From positions 496,001 to 560,000 of the forward strand of contig OY751488.1 of NCBI GenBank assembly GCA_963565915.1: 64,000 bases of DNA, read 5' to 3'. This DNA is from Entoloma clypeatum. Taxonomy: Eukaryota > Basidiomycota > Agaricomycetes > Agaricales > Entolomataceae. Under the pieces are notes generated by a model. It worked only from the letters and a program-made list of their open reading frames with translations. It was not told the DNA's origin and did no database searches. This document shows positions 9,914-22,169 of this stretch, in pieces. The translations under genes were made by a program, and so were the position numbers. The number at the start of each line of letters is the position of its first letter. The stretch's first letter is position 1.

Positions 9914-11066
9914 CAGTGCCTCACAAAACTGATTCAATGTTTGCTACTTTGTGAATACCTTCAAAATAACTTTGCAAATAATGCCAATCAAAAGAAGATA
10001 TTGGTACCTGGTTAAAAGCCCTGCTTCAGGACTCTCGGAATCTGCAATAATTATGTAATTCCCATAAAAAATGATCAATATATGATCAAATTACTCCAGG
10101 GACTCATTGAATCAGTTTTGTGAGTATGTACAATAAATACAGTATTTTATACTTTAGTACTTGGTATTACCCCCCTTAGCTTTGATTACTGCCTCTACCC
10201 TTCTTGGCATACTTTCTATCAGGTTTTGACACACTTCTGGCTCTATATTATTCCACACCTCTGCTGCTCTGTCCCAAATCTCCCAGACTCCCTTGGGTGG
10301 TGTTGGATATTCATTCAACTTCCTTTTAATATGAACCCAGAGGTGTTCAATAGGATTGAGGTCTGGGGACTGTGCAGGCCAATCCAGCAGAGCAATATTC
10401 TTGCTGTCCATCCATTTTTTGGCCTTCTTGGAGGTGTGCTTGGGGTCATTGTCCTGCTGAAAAATAATCTCCTCTTCAGAGATTCCACTCTCCTCCATGC
10501 TGGGCAGCAAATTGTCCTCCAAAATGGACACATACTGATCAGCATCCATCCTCCCCTCAACCTCTGCAAGTCTCCCCACACCTTCCCAACCCATACAACC
10601 TCAAACCATAATATTTCCTCCCCCAAACTTGACTGTGCCCTGAACCTCTCTTTCAATAAGCCCCTCACCCTTCTTTTTCCAGACCCATTCCTTGCCATCT
10701 GACCCAAACCTGTTGATTTTGGTCTCATCTGACCAAATGACCCTCTTCCAGTCCTCCACTGTCCATTCCCTGTGCTTCATAGCAAATGCCAACCACCTCT
10801 TCCGATGTATGGCCTTTAAGAAAGATCTTTTCTTCTTTGTTACAACCTTGAATTCATGTTTTCTGAGAACCCTTCTCACAGTTTCTGGGGAGACAGGGTT
10901 GGGGATGACAGTGTTGATGTGTTTGGTAGCCTGCACAGCATCTGAAAGCCCTGAAGTAGGGCTTTCAATTATATACCAAAGGTTTAATTCAATTGGTATT
11001 CTTTGCAGAGTTATCTTGAAGGTATTCAAAAAGCAACAAACATTGAATCAGTTTTGTGAGGCACTG
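9914..11066 (-). mobile_element. Tc1/mariner transposon with TA target duplication
   Basis: The element starts CAGTGCCTCACAAAACTGAT and ends with its inverted complement. A TA dinucleotide lies on each side (9,912-9,913 and 11,067-11,068). The terminal similarity is long: the left ~150 bp is an imperfect inverted copy of the right end, which also encodes the transposase N-terminus. A third, inward-facing copy of the terminal motif (CATTGAATCAGTTTTGTGAG) lies at 10,104-10,123, as if a short element or a second end were nested at the left. Total length is 1,153 bp. Confidence 0.9.
10154..11029 (-). pseudogene. Tc1-family DDE transposase, one nonsense codon
   Basis: Two minus-strand frames in the same phase join across a single TGA at about 10,598-10,600, at a position where the family has Trp (IMV-stop-GCMGWEG). 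The helix-turn-helix region includes TVRRVLRKHEF. The catalytic triad is visible: IWSDETKINRFG (first Asp), IIFQQDNDPKHTS (second Asp) and PIEHLW (Glu), with 34-residue-type spacing. Everything else is open, so inactivation is recent or the TGA is a sequencing difference. The enzyme cuts and joins the element's terminal repeats. Confidence 0.9.
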
Positions 11067-11203
11067 TATGAGTGTTGTGTTTATAGGTCTGCCTTGCACT
11101 GAGAAGGTGACACAATCCACCCTCAGCTTTGCCCTCGATGGATGGAAGAAAGGTTCGTCGCCCATTGTACTTTGACGTCATTGCCTTATCCCATCCCTAG
11201 CTC

Positions 11204-12275
11204 ATGTCTACTCTTGCTCGGAGGGGTGCAGATGGTCCAAAATCAAAGAATAAACCAACCCTTCCTCAGCATAAGAATGCTGTTGCGACGCAGAGCACCG
11301 TTCATCCATACCCAAATTCCATGAGCATTGTGTCTGGCATTTCAATGACTTGTTTTCGATGGGTACTATCAGTCACAGACTCCACGTGCAGTAGGAGATC
11401 GAATGGCAATACTGTGTCAAAGGTCTAGGGTGAGTTGATTGCTACCTCACTCCCTTTGCAATGTCTGAGCTCACATAGAGTCCAACTTCCAGTGGCCTGA
11501 CAATCATCGGGCAGATGGTGATCGACCAAGAACAATCGAGCATCGGCGCAGCCCCACCTCCCGAATCTCACAACTCCCCTGCTAATCCTCTACCGCCCCC
11601 GAATCTTAATCAGTCCAACGAACTACCCTCCTCTTCTGGAAGTGAACTCCCCCACTCATCTGCTGCTTTTACTCCCAGTGTGATGCCTCCTGCTAATGTA
11701 TCGGCAATCGGAACACAAAATGGGGAATCTTATCACTCCCACCCTCCTCCCATCCCCCGCGAACCATCCCCTGTTGGATCATCTCCTTCCAACTCCTCTG
11801 GGGCAACCATACAGACAATTGCAACCTACCTCGAGGCCATTGAGTCCCAAATCGCGACTCATATTCCCAACCTCGTCGACCAAGCAGTTCATGAGAAATA
11901 CGGGGAGCTAGCGGAGCAGCTTACCAAACAGGTAGCTGCCATAGAGCACCGAGTACTCGACGATCCTCTGGGCGGAACCCTCAAGGAGATAACAGCCCTA
12001 GCCCACGGCGGAGTGAGCAAGGGGAGGATGATGAGATGGACAGGGCTCCCACTCCCTCACGGAACCATGAAGGAGACAGCCCACCGTGGGATCACCAAGG
12101 AGGCAGTACACGCCATTTACCGCGGAATGAGCAAGAGGATCACGACATTGATGATGTTGACGATGAAGGGACCAGCAGATGCAGTCCTAGAAAGACAAAC
12201 AGAATAACAACGAAAGGCCCGTTGTCCTTGGCCCTCAGGGTGGGGTTTTTTTTTATTCAGTCCGGTCTCGTCTGA
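11204..12275 (+). pseudogene. repeat-associated gene, 5' part, frameshifted (unrecognised)
   Basis: The first exon-like frame (11,204-11,428) begins STLARRGADGPKSKNKPT. A possible intron leads to a Pro/Ser-rich frame starting about 11,515 and a coiled-coil-like segment (VHEKYGELAEQLTKQVAAIE). A one-step frameshift near 12,020 moves the coding signal to the frame containing DDEMDRAPTPSRNHEGDSPP, open to 12,275. It continues into the following entry. I recall similar agaricomycete repeat-associated proteins of unknown function but cannot name a family. Confidence 0.4.
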
Positions 12276-12286
12276 TAAGCCCGTAT

Positions 12287-13394
12287 TTGCGATGGCAGAC
12301 CCCCCTTCGAGTTTTTTTGCAAGGGAGAGGCATGATGGTGAAGGCTGAGGGCAGCCTCCTGCTTGGCGCTTTGCCCAAATGTGGCCCGCCTCCTCTTGTG
12401 AAAAGTTATGTCAACGAGCGATCCCACCTTGGCCCCGACCGCAACAATATACAGTACAATTGGCGTGACGGGCTGAAATCCTGCAAATGGAATCAACAGG
12501 CGACACTTCTTCTGGCACAGGAGTACCTGATCGCCTGGAAAAGGGGGGATATCAAGCACTCAGAGACCGTTGTCAGTTATGATGTGAAAGACATCAACCT
12601 TTCCACCCTTCGAAAAATAATACCAAAAAGGTTGGACCGCACACATCATTATTGGATGGAGCGGCACAGGAATAATGTGATGGATGACTCCGACGATGTG
12701 CACGCCATTCCACAGCCCACGCCGGAAGGACGTGCCCTTCGTGAAGCGGTGCAAAAAAGGCACCGAGGTCGCAGGTCAGAGGTATGGAAACTTTCTTATT
12801 CGGACTTGCTCTCGCCAACACACTTCCAAACAGTTGCTTAAGGCTCGAAAAAAGTGCGTTGAAAAATACTTCAAGGGTGATTTGAAGGATCAACTTCTCA
12901 AGATGCTTGAACATCTTCAAGGCGGAGGAATGAATCCCCCTGAAACCAACACAGAGTCGCGGATAAGGACAAAATCCATTCGCCCTTGCACTCATTGGTG
13001 GCTTTCTCCTCAAATTGTCATGATTTTCCAGGAGCTAGATAGCATTGAGGAAAGGGCGAGCCAGCTGCCGCTTATTGAAACGCGAAAAGGCAAGCGATCT
13101 TTGCCACCGACCAATAGGGAGCCAAAGGTGATTTACGATTCCCAGGTTACACTTAGTCTGCCACAAAATTGGTACCGCAGGGAGTGGTATGATGCCCTTG
13201 TTGACGTTCAACAGTATGACGTCAAAGCGGACCCAGTGGAAATGGATATTCCAAATGTTGTAAGTTGTTTCGCCAGTTTAGCTGCTTGCAGTTATTCATT
13301 CATTGGAATAGGAAGCCATCCATCAAGCAGTGATGGCATTATTTACACCCTGTTAAAGGGCCTATCGGCTCCATTGGGCAGGGTTATTGTGTAG
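12287..13394 (+). pseudogene. repeat-associated gene, 3' part, frameshifted (unrecognised)
   Basis: Frame one (12,287-12,841) contains YNWRDGLKSCKWNQQATLLL and LRKIIPKRLDRTHHYWMERH. Frame two (to 13,394) contains THWWLSPQIVMIFQELDSIE and LSLPQNWYRREWYDALVDVQ. The pattern '...LP.NWYR..WYD.L...' resembles a family of agaricomycete ORFs that I recall as repeat-associated and without assigned function. At least two frame changes show that it is decayed. It converges with the minus-strand gene at 13.8-15.0 kb. Confidence 0.4.
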
Positions 13395-13831
13395 AATTAT
13401 ACATCTCTATCTATTTTCATGTATATTTATTTGATCGATGCATGGCCTGAACCTCAGTAATCCCCCAAAGTTTGCTAAAACAAATCAGGAACCCTGGGCC
13501 AAGGTGAGCTGCCGCTTTTTGTGGCATGGTAACATCTTTCCAGACCCGAACTCATGCCTTTATTGTCAAGCAAGCCAACCATTCAATCGTCTATATAGGA
13601 AAAGGGTTTAAAGGCCTGTGGACTTGGAAAGTAACATGATGTTGTGAATACAAAAATACTTGCAATTTGCAATTGAGTGTTCATTACATTTAGTAACAAT
13701 CAGTCTCGGCAAATCTCCTCAAAATTTCCTCTTGGGCTGTCATTCTACTAGCATTAGCATACGATGAAAGAACACTGGCATATTAATCCGGATATCCAAT
13801 GCATGTAATTCTCAAGCATGTAAGAATGCCA
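13395..13831. other. intergenic, no feature seen
   Basis: AT-rich sequence lies between two convergent decayed genes. Nothing else is visible. Confidence 0.4.
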
Positions 13832-15019
13832 TTAATGCTTTATTCTCTGTTTCTTTGAATAGTCAGTGTTGAAAGTGACCCATAGGTGGCCCTGTCCATC
13901 CTGCAACTCTCCGATTTCATCCCAACTGACAAGATCCGGGGAATATGGTTTGTACGGGTAGTGATTCTTGGGTGAAATAACCTGAATCTTGGTAAGTGCT
14001 TGATAGTGTGCAAGACGATTTCCCACTTACGTGGAACTTTCCCTGTAATTGCAATTTTGCGGCTAAGCAGTCAACACTCAAGTCGCCCTCTGTGCTCAAA
14101 TCCACCTCAGCTTGTGCAACAGGGCCGACATCATTTCGCTTTGCATATGCTTTTACGATGATGGTTCCTTTGCTATTGCCGCGTTTGTTAGCAATCTGGA
14201 TCATCGAGGACCCCCTCACATCTTGTCAATTTTTCTTTTTTTCACCTTGTTCTGCGCAGCCGTGGATGCTTGGGTGGTGCTGTAGAAACAAATCACGCCC
14301 CTGATGCCAATGTGCTTCAACTATTTGTTCTCACCGATAATTACTTTCTCTCTTCCTTTTCAACCCTTGATTTCCTGCAGCAGGAGACAGGGAAGTCGCC
14401 GTCTTGCTGCTAAGATTGATGGAATCTGCGGGACCGATAGGTTGTTGTCATCCTAGGCTAGACGGCCCTGCTGTGTTAGCGTTGACTGTTTCAGCTCCCT
14501 GCATGACCTACCCCGCGCCATTTTCTTCTCTCTCACTAACAGAGGTTACGGGGTCCATCATCATTGTGGGCATATGTTCTGATTGTCCAACTGCTGCATG
14601 TTTCTCTGGCCCTGTATCCCTTGGGACATCAACCGCCATATTCTCTGAGCTGACCGCTCGATTCACGGGCTTCTTCAACTTCTAAAGAGGGGTCAAACCA
14701 GGCCACTCTGGCAGGGAAGGCGCCTACAAGTTTCAATTTCAGGGACAGGGTTACTATGATTGCCTCGCCGCCACTAGCCATCCTTTGCATGATTTTTGTG
14801 CTGGTGATTTGTTTCTCTCTGGCCGTCCGTTTGATGCCCTTGCTTTGGCTTTCCATACCCAAGGCGCCAACATTGTCTGCACGCCGGGCCCCGCAGGCAG
14901 CAGCTCTCTATTATGACATTAACACACCAACTTCAAGAAAACTCACTTCTACTTACAGAATTGAGTAGCGCTTGCACATAATCCTTCTTCAGCGGCTCCT
15001 TTATTCCCTTTGATGGCAT
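13832..15019 (-). pseudogene. multi-exon repeat-associated gene on the minus strand, decayed
   Basis: Exon 1 (15,019-14,957) encodes MPSKGIKEPLKKDYVQALLN. A 49-bp intron with GTAAGT donor and TAG acceptor leads to exon 2 at 14,907 (GALGMESQSKGIKRTAR, then IVTLSLKLKLVGAFPARVAW). Frameshifts and stops follow between 14,690 and 14,220. The gene resumes with KRNDVGPVAQAEVDLSTEGD. A 43-bp intron (14,030-13,988) precedes a final exon containing SPDLVSWDEIGELQDGQGHL that ends at 13,832. Clean splice sites show it was a real gene. The family is not recognised. Confidence 0.45.
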
Positions 15020-17663
15020 GTTGATAAGGCCGTGATGCGTCTAGGCCTAAAATCTGCGCGTTTTGCACCCTTTCACACTATCTCTAAGGGATATAGAGAG
15101 TCCTAGATGAGCTCCGATTCTGAGGACTTAGTGGCGACGTTAGAGAGAGAGACCAGCAACCCTGGCAATGTAGGACATAGCGCTGGTCACCACTATGGGC
15201 TTAGCTATGATACTCAAGAGCTATGGGATCATCTCGCGAGATAGAAAAGACTATCGAGTGCCTCTCATGACGAAGCATGAAACAAGGAGATGGGTTATAT
15301 TGGAGTTTATCGATGACACTAGCACTGTCTACCATACATCGGGGCTTGACCGGAGACATTCTCGCGAGATGTTTGGTCAACATGCGCCGTGCTTCACGTC
15401 CAAATCGTCCATATCAGGAATATCGAAATGACATCGGATGATACAGACCGAGATTGGGTTTGATAGGTCGCGATCAACGTGACCTTATGGTGAACTTTGA
15501 TAGGGACCGAATCTGATGGATGGCTTATCAAGGCAACCCTTAATTGATGCAGCTGATACCTCACGGTAACTAATTGGCATCGTCCCGGGTACATCACAAA
15601 ACCAAGATATTGAAATAGTGGCCTCTCCAGTGTGGCAGAGGTTCGGATATGGAAAAGGGGCGTACCTGTGGCGTTGTCTATCACATGGGCACATTGAAAC
15701 GACTCTAGCAAAGGTCACTTGACTGGATACCATTTATCGATACCACATGCAACCTTTTTCTATATTTTTTGCTGCTCATGTATAAAATCTCGTAGTTTCA
15801 TGGTAGATAGGTTAGGTTAGATTGTGCCCCAGAATTGATAGCATTTGTCTTGTGCATCTGTCGTCGTTCGCGAGTATCATTGAAGCCTCGAGATCATTTG
15901 GTTTGCATTGGAAGTCAGTCGCAATTGTGTTTTGTGTGTTCGAGAACTTGTCAATCATCAAATCATGTTATCTATCAGTCGTATTGGTCATTGTTGTGTT
16001 CGCATTCGGTCGAGATCGTGTTCGCGAAGTCTTGTTGGTTCGGAAATCACAAACCTCGGTTCGTTATCTATTGAGAACTATCCCTAAGTCTTGTTCGAGA
16101 CTTATCGAGCCATCGCTAAACGAGTTATTCAATTGTTGTTTGGAAGAGTCGCATCCTGAGTGATCCCACTCATCACCCCGAACTATATTGATTGAGAAGT
16201 ACACATCGCGAGACTTGTTCGGTCTTCATTGTTGTGTTTGGTGTTTGTGTGTGTGATAGAGATATCGCTCGCGCTCATCCCCAGACTCACTTCCTTCGTT
16301 TCAACGTGTATATAATTTGCCTCACACAGCTGCCGCAAATGAAGCTTTTGAAATTGGCTCAATTTTGAGAGCATTAATGATGGCAAGCTGAACGCCTCCT
16401 CGAGGAGGCTATACGAAGATGACATGGGAAGCTCGTGTGTTGTTCTGACTTTCCTTGACTCTCGTCGTCCTTTTAACTAACCCTTTTCCTAAAAAGGCGA
16501 TTGTCGAGAACAAAAAGGCTTGCGTGACAACGCTGATGCACTGTTAGAATAAAAAGGCATGCGTTCTTGATGGGGCTCTCGAAAAAATGCTACCACACCA
16601 CAAAAAGCGGCAGTTCGCCTGGGTTTGCGGAGGTTGCTGATTTGCTATAGGAACGAATTCCTCACTCTTTTCTCTTTCATTGCATACAGCCTTTGTAGTC
16701 ACTGAATCTCATCAGCAGTCATTCCAACATTCGAGATCATTTGTTGATTTCCTTTGTTCCTGTCTTTATTGCGGCATGCAGTAGACGCACATGTGATAAC
16801 TAAATTGATTGATTGCTACATATAAACCTATCGCTGTAGCGAGATACCAAGAGGTAGAATCCAACCTGTAGGGCTTGAGGGGGAAGTAAATTGAAAAAAC
16901 TTCGATGATGAAAGAGGATGGCGTTCATTGAATGTGACGATGACCGCCGCGAATATACAGCGGACGGCCAGAGGCTTGGAGAGTGGGTCTCTTCAACATT
17001 GCACCTGGTGCTGAAGGCAGTTGATTAAAGCACTGGAAAGAGGGGCAGGGGTTGAACGCACCAAGAGACCAACCCTGGGCACCACTGTGGCAAGTCTCGA
17101 GAAACGGCCACCAAAGGCGAGGTCTTCAACGGGTCTGCCGGGAGCCTTTATCAGGTTGGTGCCTCGAAAGACGCCCTGTGATGGAAACCAGTGAGAGATA
17201 ACGCCGCCGCCGAATCTCACTGTGAATGAAGTCCGGAAGAAAGAATCATATATACAGTCATTCCGAGAAGAATCAGGATAGCTACAGCAAAACGGGGGGG
17301 TGGCTCAGGCTACAAACCACCGCTTATCAACATCCCGGCTTCGGAACTGAAGTGTATCACGTTATTGATGTTGTGGGCCTTTACCTACAAGCAAAAGATT
17401 ATAAGGCCCTATGCAGGCGGGAGAGATGGTAATTTGCGCGCAATTGTGGTGCAAGAGTATTCTGTTTGCTGTTTACAGAAGGCATCTTATGCGTTCTAAG
17501 ACAATAAGCCCATGAAGACGGTAGCATGGCGGAGATTTTTTGCCATTGATCAGAAGAATATGAGCTTAGTGATCGAACTGACACTAGAATATTTACATTG
17601 TGCTTATTATTCAGCCAGAGCAAGCAAATTGCGACGCATAGGGGGGAGGGGTGGTGGTATCAG
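15020..17663. other. gene-poor stretch; possible solo LTR-like sequence
   Basis: No convincing gene is visible. Around 15,770-16,190 a segment with ATGTATAAAA and a 'gtagtttcatgg' context resembles sequence at 37,310-37,345, so both may be remnants of the same LTR-type repeat. The short ORFs here are not supported by codon pattern. Confidence 0.25.
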
Positions 17664-20190
17664 TAGTGTTCGAAGGTTCAGTCTACATAGACCTGAACCA
17701 GACTGAACTGAACTGAAAAATAGACCACGTTGGACTGAACCGTGGTCTAAGGTCTATACATTTTAGAAAATCTAGACTGCAGTTCAGTCTAGATTTTTTT
17801 TTTTGACTTAGACCGCAAAAAGACCGGTCTAAACAGGTCTAGACCGGTCTTTTGACCTTGACCTTTGGGATACACCTCCAACCCCCCCCTAATATTCTAC
17901 AATTTTTGGAGATTTTTCAGTAATCTGCATAATATTCTAGATATTTATAGTCCAATTTCATCGGTCCAAGGCTTGTTTTGAAGCTACAACTGAGTGGAAT
18001 ACATTTCTAGCTTGTATATAAACTCTTGCTCAGAGTCACAAAGGTTAAGAATTGAGTGAAACATGGTGAAAACATAGCTAAAACTCTGGGTTTACAGTGC
18101 TATTTTTGTTGTATCTGTACTATTATTACAGTGTTATTTTTGTTATATCTGTGTGCCTCTCATTGCGGAGCAAGCAATGGGTGGATGCGTCAATTCAACG
18201 TTGGGTGATGCGCGACATGCGCGCATCAAATGTGTAAGCAAACTCAAAAAACATCGCATTTCTCCTTAATATGGCTACACAGGAGAAAGTAAGCTTACAG
18301 ACTATATCAATTATGTACCAGAGTATCATATGTATGTCAATAAATATGTATTTATTTCATGAATTTTCGCCACGGATTTGAGCATATAGCGATGCGACGC
18401 TTTACACCAAACAATGGTAAACTTCCTCATGATCTAATAATAGTTTAACATGATAGAACTCATCAATATATATGTATTCACCTTCTGAAACACCTTGTAT
18501 AATTTTTAGATCTCTAGATAAGATAGAAATGATGAAATGTGCATATTTCAGTAAAAGTGTTATATCTCCATAATGAATGCACCAAATTTGAAAAACAGAT
18601 GTGCTGTGAGGTCCCCTGAATGAGGAGATTCCAAAGCTGAAATAAAAATTTGAATTGTCTGAGTAGATTTACATACAATGTTACAATGGTATATATACAG
18701 TACATATAGACTACAGTGGTTGTGGAAGGGAGGAAGTAAGAAAAAGTTGTTTTTGTGTTTGAGAAAACCCATGATGATGCCCTGTTGATCATGATTTACA
18801 GTGTGCCATTGTTTTGATGCATCATTTCAGAATTCTACCTACATAGCTCATATATTTAACTGGTTATATGCTTACTATTAGTTTCTAAGTATCTCTACAT
18901 AAGTTACAAACTATTTTTAGGACTTACTTTGGCCTCAACAACATGAGTTTCAACAACGCGCGCTGCTCGGCATTGGTGCCAAGCACTCTCGGCAATTGCC
19001 GAAAGTCAAACCATACATAAGTCGACAGCCAGCCCAATGTTCCCACACTTTTTTTATCCCCCACCTTCACTCCACCCAGCCACTTCCCCCCCCCCAATGG
19101 CCGCCCCTCGTGCACAACAACCCCCTATAGCCCCCAACGGTGTCGACTAACGCCCAACTGCCTCCCACTCACACCCAACGGCATCCACTCGCGCCCAACG
19201 TGCCCAACAGCTCCCTCTAACGCCCAACGGCGTCCACTCGTGCTCAACAACCATGACTCATGCCCAACATGCCCAACGGCTTCCTCTAATGCCCAACGGC
19301 CTCCCACTCGCGCCCAACAGCGTCCACTCATGCCCAACAGCTCCCTCTAACGCCCAATGGCGTCCACTCACGCCCAATGACCGCGACTCACGCCCAACGC
19401 CCTCAAACAGCTCCAACAATGTCCACTCGCGCCCAACGTGCCCAACGGCTCCCCTAACACCCAACGGCCTCCCACTCACGCCCAACGACTGCAACTCACG
19501 CCCAACGCCCTCGAATGGCTTCCTCTAGTGCCCAACAGCCTCCCACTCATGCCCAACGGCGTCCTGCCCCTACGAGCACCCAACGGCCCTCTCTGATGCC
19601 CAATGGCATCTTCTCATGCCCCACGGCCCTCTCTCGCCCCCAACGACACCCTTTCATGTCTTATAACCTCCAACTCGCCCGCAATGCCCTCCCTTCGCGT
19701 GCATCGCCCCCCCTTCCTGCCTAACGCCCTCCAACTTGCGCCAACGCCCCCCTTTCACACACAACGTATTTCTTTCAAGCCCTACGGCCCCTCTTGTGTC
19801 CAGCTGCCGCGACCTGTGCCCAACAGCCCCCCCTTTTGTGCCTAACGGCCTCCAACTCGTGCGCAATGCCCTTCCTTCGCGTGCAACACCCTTCCTTCGC
19901 GTGCAACGCCCTTTCTTCGAGCCCAACGGCCCCTTCTCACGCGCAACACCCTCCCACTCATGCCCACTGACATTACATACAGCGTGTATATATTTAGACA
20001 CAATATATAATACAAAACCGGTTCAGACCGGTGCAGACCGGTTCGGTCCACCCTCTGTGGGTGCGATGGACTGGTCCTGTATGGTCCGGTCCGGTTTTTT
20101 ACGTTTTTGTGGTATTGAAAGACCGGTCTTGGTCTCGGTCCATCCCTCTCAGAGGCAAAAAACCGAACCGAACCGAACCCTTGAACACTA
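17664..20190. mobile_element. non-autonomous hAT-like transposon with 8-bp target duplication
   Basis: The left end TAGTGTTCGAAGGTTCAGT and the inverted right end TAGTGTTCAAGGGTTCGGT match at 16 of 19 positions. The flanks are GGTATCAG (17,656-17,663) and GGTATCGG (20,191-20,198), an 8-bp target duplication with one mismatch. Both the TAGTG terminus and the 8-bp duplication are hAT features. Joining the flanks without the insert reproduces the uninterrupted sequence at 23,060-23,105, which is a paralogous empty site. Subterminal regions are rich in the palindrome AGACCGGTCT. No transposase is encoded. Confidence 0.75.
18990..19980. repeat. degenerate GCCCAACGGC minisatellite
   Basis: About 900 bp consist of imperfect units of roughly 20-30 bp built on CGCCCAACGGCCTCCCACTC-type sequence. 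They lie inside the hAT-like element. The same core on the opposite strand (GCCGTTGGGC) recurs at 39,040-39,250. Long ORFs across this region follow from the repeat and are not genes. Confidence 0.75.
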
Positions 20191-20198
20191 GGTATCGG

Positions 20199-20640
20199 AG
20201 CAAGCAGAAAAGGCGCCAGCGGACTTTAAAATCACCATGATGTAGTGAACGAGATTATCGGTATCTCAAAACTGAAGGCGTTCACTATTTATGATAACAA
20301 TTGGCTTCGGCAATTTCCTTCCTCCTCTTGTTCATCCTCTCCCACCATTGGTACCGCCTTCTCCTCTCGGACACCACCAAATAGTTGACTGAGTTCTATA
20401 ATAGTTACAAACGTTCATTGACCAATGTAAATCGAAACCAATTCCTGCCAAACCCTGCTCTAAATTCGTTTCACCCGCTGTAAGGGTGATTTCCAGTGCA
20501 TTATTGAATGCAAGCTTCAGGCAGCAAACCTCAGGTAAGCCCTCAGCGTCGCACAATGGAATGGCCAAAATTGATGCTGAAATCCTCCAGTTGTCGCCCT
20601 GCACCCCCAATCCTTCCACAGCCATCCAGCCGAGGCACTG
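20199..20640 (-). repeat. dispersed repeat family, copy II, with conserved stem-loop
   Basis: This is the second copy of the family at 8.5 kb and 23.1 kb. It carries the same perfect stem TAGTGAACG/CGTTCACTA (20,243-20,251 with 20,279-20,287) and the same minus-strand coding trace ending KEIAEAN. The hAT-like element inserted exactly at its upper border. Confidence 0.55.
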
Positions 20641-21029
20641 AGTGGGTCCAACTGGCAAATCCCTGACTGCCTCTAGGGGGGCCCGTTCCCACGCATGATC
20701 TTCGAACGCATCACATCAGTTTCAGTGGCTTGGCCTTTAGCCCGCAGCTTTTTAACCTCATGATCTTGATAAAAATTTTCTCGGCCCCCTTCACGCCATA
20801 TCCACAACCCGCCTAGAACGGACTGCCCCCTGCCGCAGTGAGTTGCAGTTTCTCCATTTCCCTTTCCAACGGGTGCCAGTTTTTGGCACAGCTTGCTTCC
20901 GCACTCTGAAATCTTACCAGGGATTGAGGTCGGAAACAATCTGTGCCAAGAATCGGTGCTCCCCACCCCTCGCACCAATCCGACTGAGGGCTGACCAAAG
21001 TTCCTAGGAACACTTGGTCGAAATGCAGG

Positions 21030-21848
21030 GTGCATGGTTGGGCCGACAGGCAAGTGACGCATCTCAGGGGCCGTCCCCCACTGACTCCCTTTGCAGGGGA
21101 ACCATTGATCACCCCGCCCAATTTTGACCTCGAAGACCTCATCCGGGAGGCTAACGACCTAGAGCAATGGCGCTTTCCTACTGAGGAGGGCGAAGAAGGT
21201 CAGGCACCAGTGCAGGTCCCCCAAATCCTCAAAAGGAAGGCCCGCGAGGAGTCTCCCCCCCGCATCAATGATGCATCGCGCGCCCATTGCGCCCGGCGGC
21301 AAAAGCGAAACCAGGCGACATTAGAGTCCAGACATGATTCCTTTGCCCTCTGGGTGCCGCACCTTTATGGGTTCTACAGGGAGAAGCTCCAGCGACTTTG
21401 GAATCAGCGACCGCATCTTTGGCCCAACTTCGACAAAAGCATCTTCCCATGCGCCGCTGTGAACTTTGGCTCCAATGTATGGATGATTCGACATCGCGAT
21501 GCCATGAACCTATCTTCCAGCTGGTGCGCGATTCTTGCGCTTGGAGATTTTGACCAAAAACAGGGAGGCCACTTGGTTCTCCCCGACCTTCGCATGATCA
21601 TTGAGTTTCCAGCAGGATCAACAATTCTTATTCCCTCTGCTCTACTGACACATTGCAACACGCCGGTACAGGAAGGTGAAAGTCGTGTTTCCTTCACCCA
21701 GTTTTGCGCTGGAGGCCTTTTCCGCTATGTGGATTGCAGTTTTCGCACTGAGAAGCAAGTTAAACAGGAGGACTTAAAGGAATATGAAAGGCTGTGTGGT
21801 TTGAAGAAAGACCGCTGGAAGATGGGACTTGGGCTCTTCAGTACTTAG
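21030..21848 (+). CDS. TET/JBP-type 2-oxoglutarate/Fe(II) dioxygenase
   Basis: A 272-codon open frame has the layout of fungal TET/JBP dioxygenases, which oxidise 5-methylcytosine in DNA. The iron ligands are His155 and Asp157 (MIRHRDAMN) and the distal His208 (ALLTHCNTPV). Arg219 (GESRVSFTQF) fits the 2-oxoglutarate-binding arginine. Between them lies the core GDFDQKQGGHLVLPDLRMII. The N-terminal 100 residues are basic and low in pattern. A polypyrimidine tract with CAG at 21,096-21,098 suggests that the real exon may start at 21,099 and that upstream exons exist. Fungal TET/JBP genes are known to be expanded and carried by KDZ transposons; the repeat-rich setting here agrees, but no KDZ transposase was identified. 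Confidence 0.75.
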   Translation: MHGWADRQVTHLRGRPPLTPFAGEPLITPPNFDLEDLIREANDLEQWRFPTEEGEEGQAPVQVPQILKRKAREESPPRINDASRAHCARRQKRNQATLESRHDSFALWVPHLYGFYREKLQRLWNQRPHLWPNFDKSIFPCAAVNFGSNVWMIRHRDAMNLSSSWCAILALGDFDQKQGGHLVLPDLRMIIEFPAGSTILIPSALLTHCNTPVQEGESRVSFTQFCAGGLFRYVDCSFRTEKQVKQEDLKEYERLCGLKKDRWKMGLGLFST

Positions 21849-22169
21849 GCGGAGCTTGTATCTACTCAGACTGAAGATGTTTGAAGAAATTCAAGTGCTC
21901 TTTTTATGACGCCGCTAAGTACGTTGTATAAGCTTCTTAAGCTCTTAAGTATTTGACGCATTACACAAGATCATTACGTTGTATGCTAGATGAGTTCTGT
22001 ATACCCTACAAATTCAAGAAAACCTTTAGATCATGAAAGACGGCAATCACTGCAGAACACATGCAGTTTATAAAGCAGCAGAGTATTGAGAAAAGAATCA
22101 GAATAAATGGGTGAATGGATATCCAAAAAAAAACTGTCAGATAAAAGAAAGAAAACGTAAGTTGGGAGA
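21849..22169. other. intergenic, no feature seen
   Basis: AT-rich 3' flank of the dioxygenase gene. No gene is visible. Confidence 0.4.

Noticed and set aside
19125..20001. Several ORFs on both strands across 19.1-20.0 kb
   Set aside because: They translate the GCCCAACGGC minisatellite in different frames.
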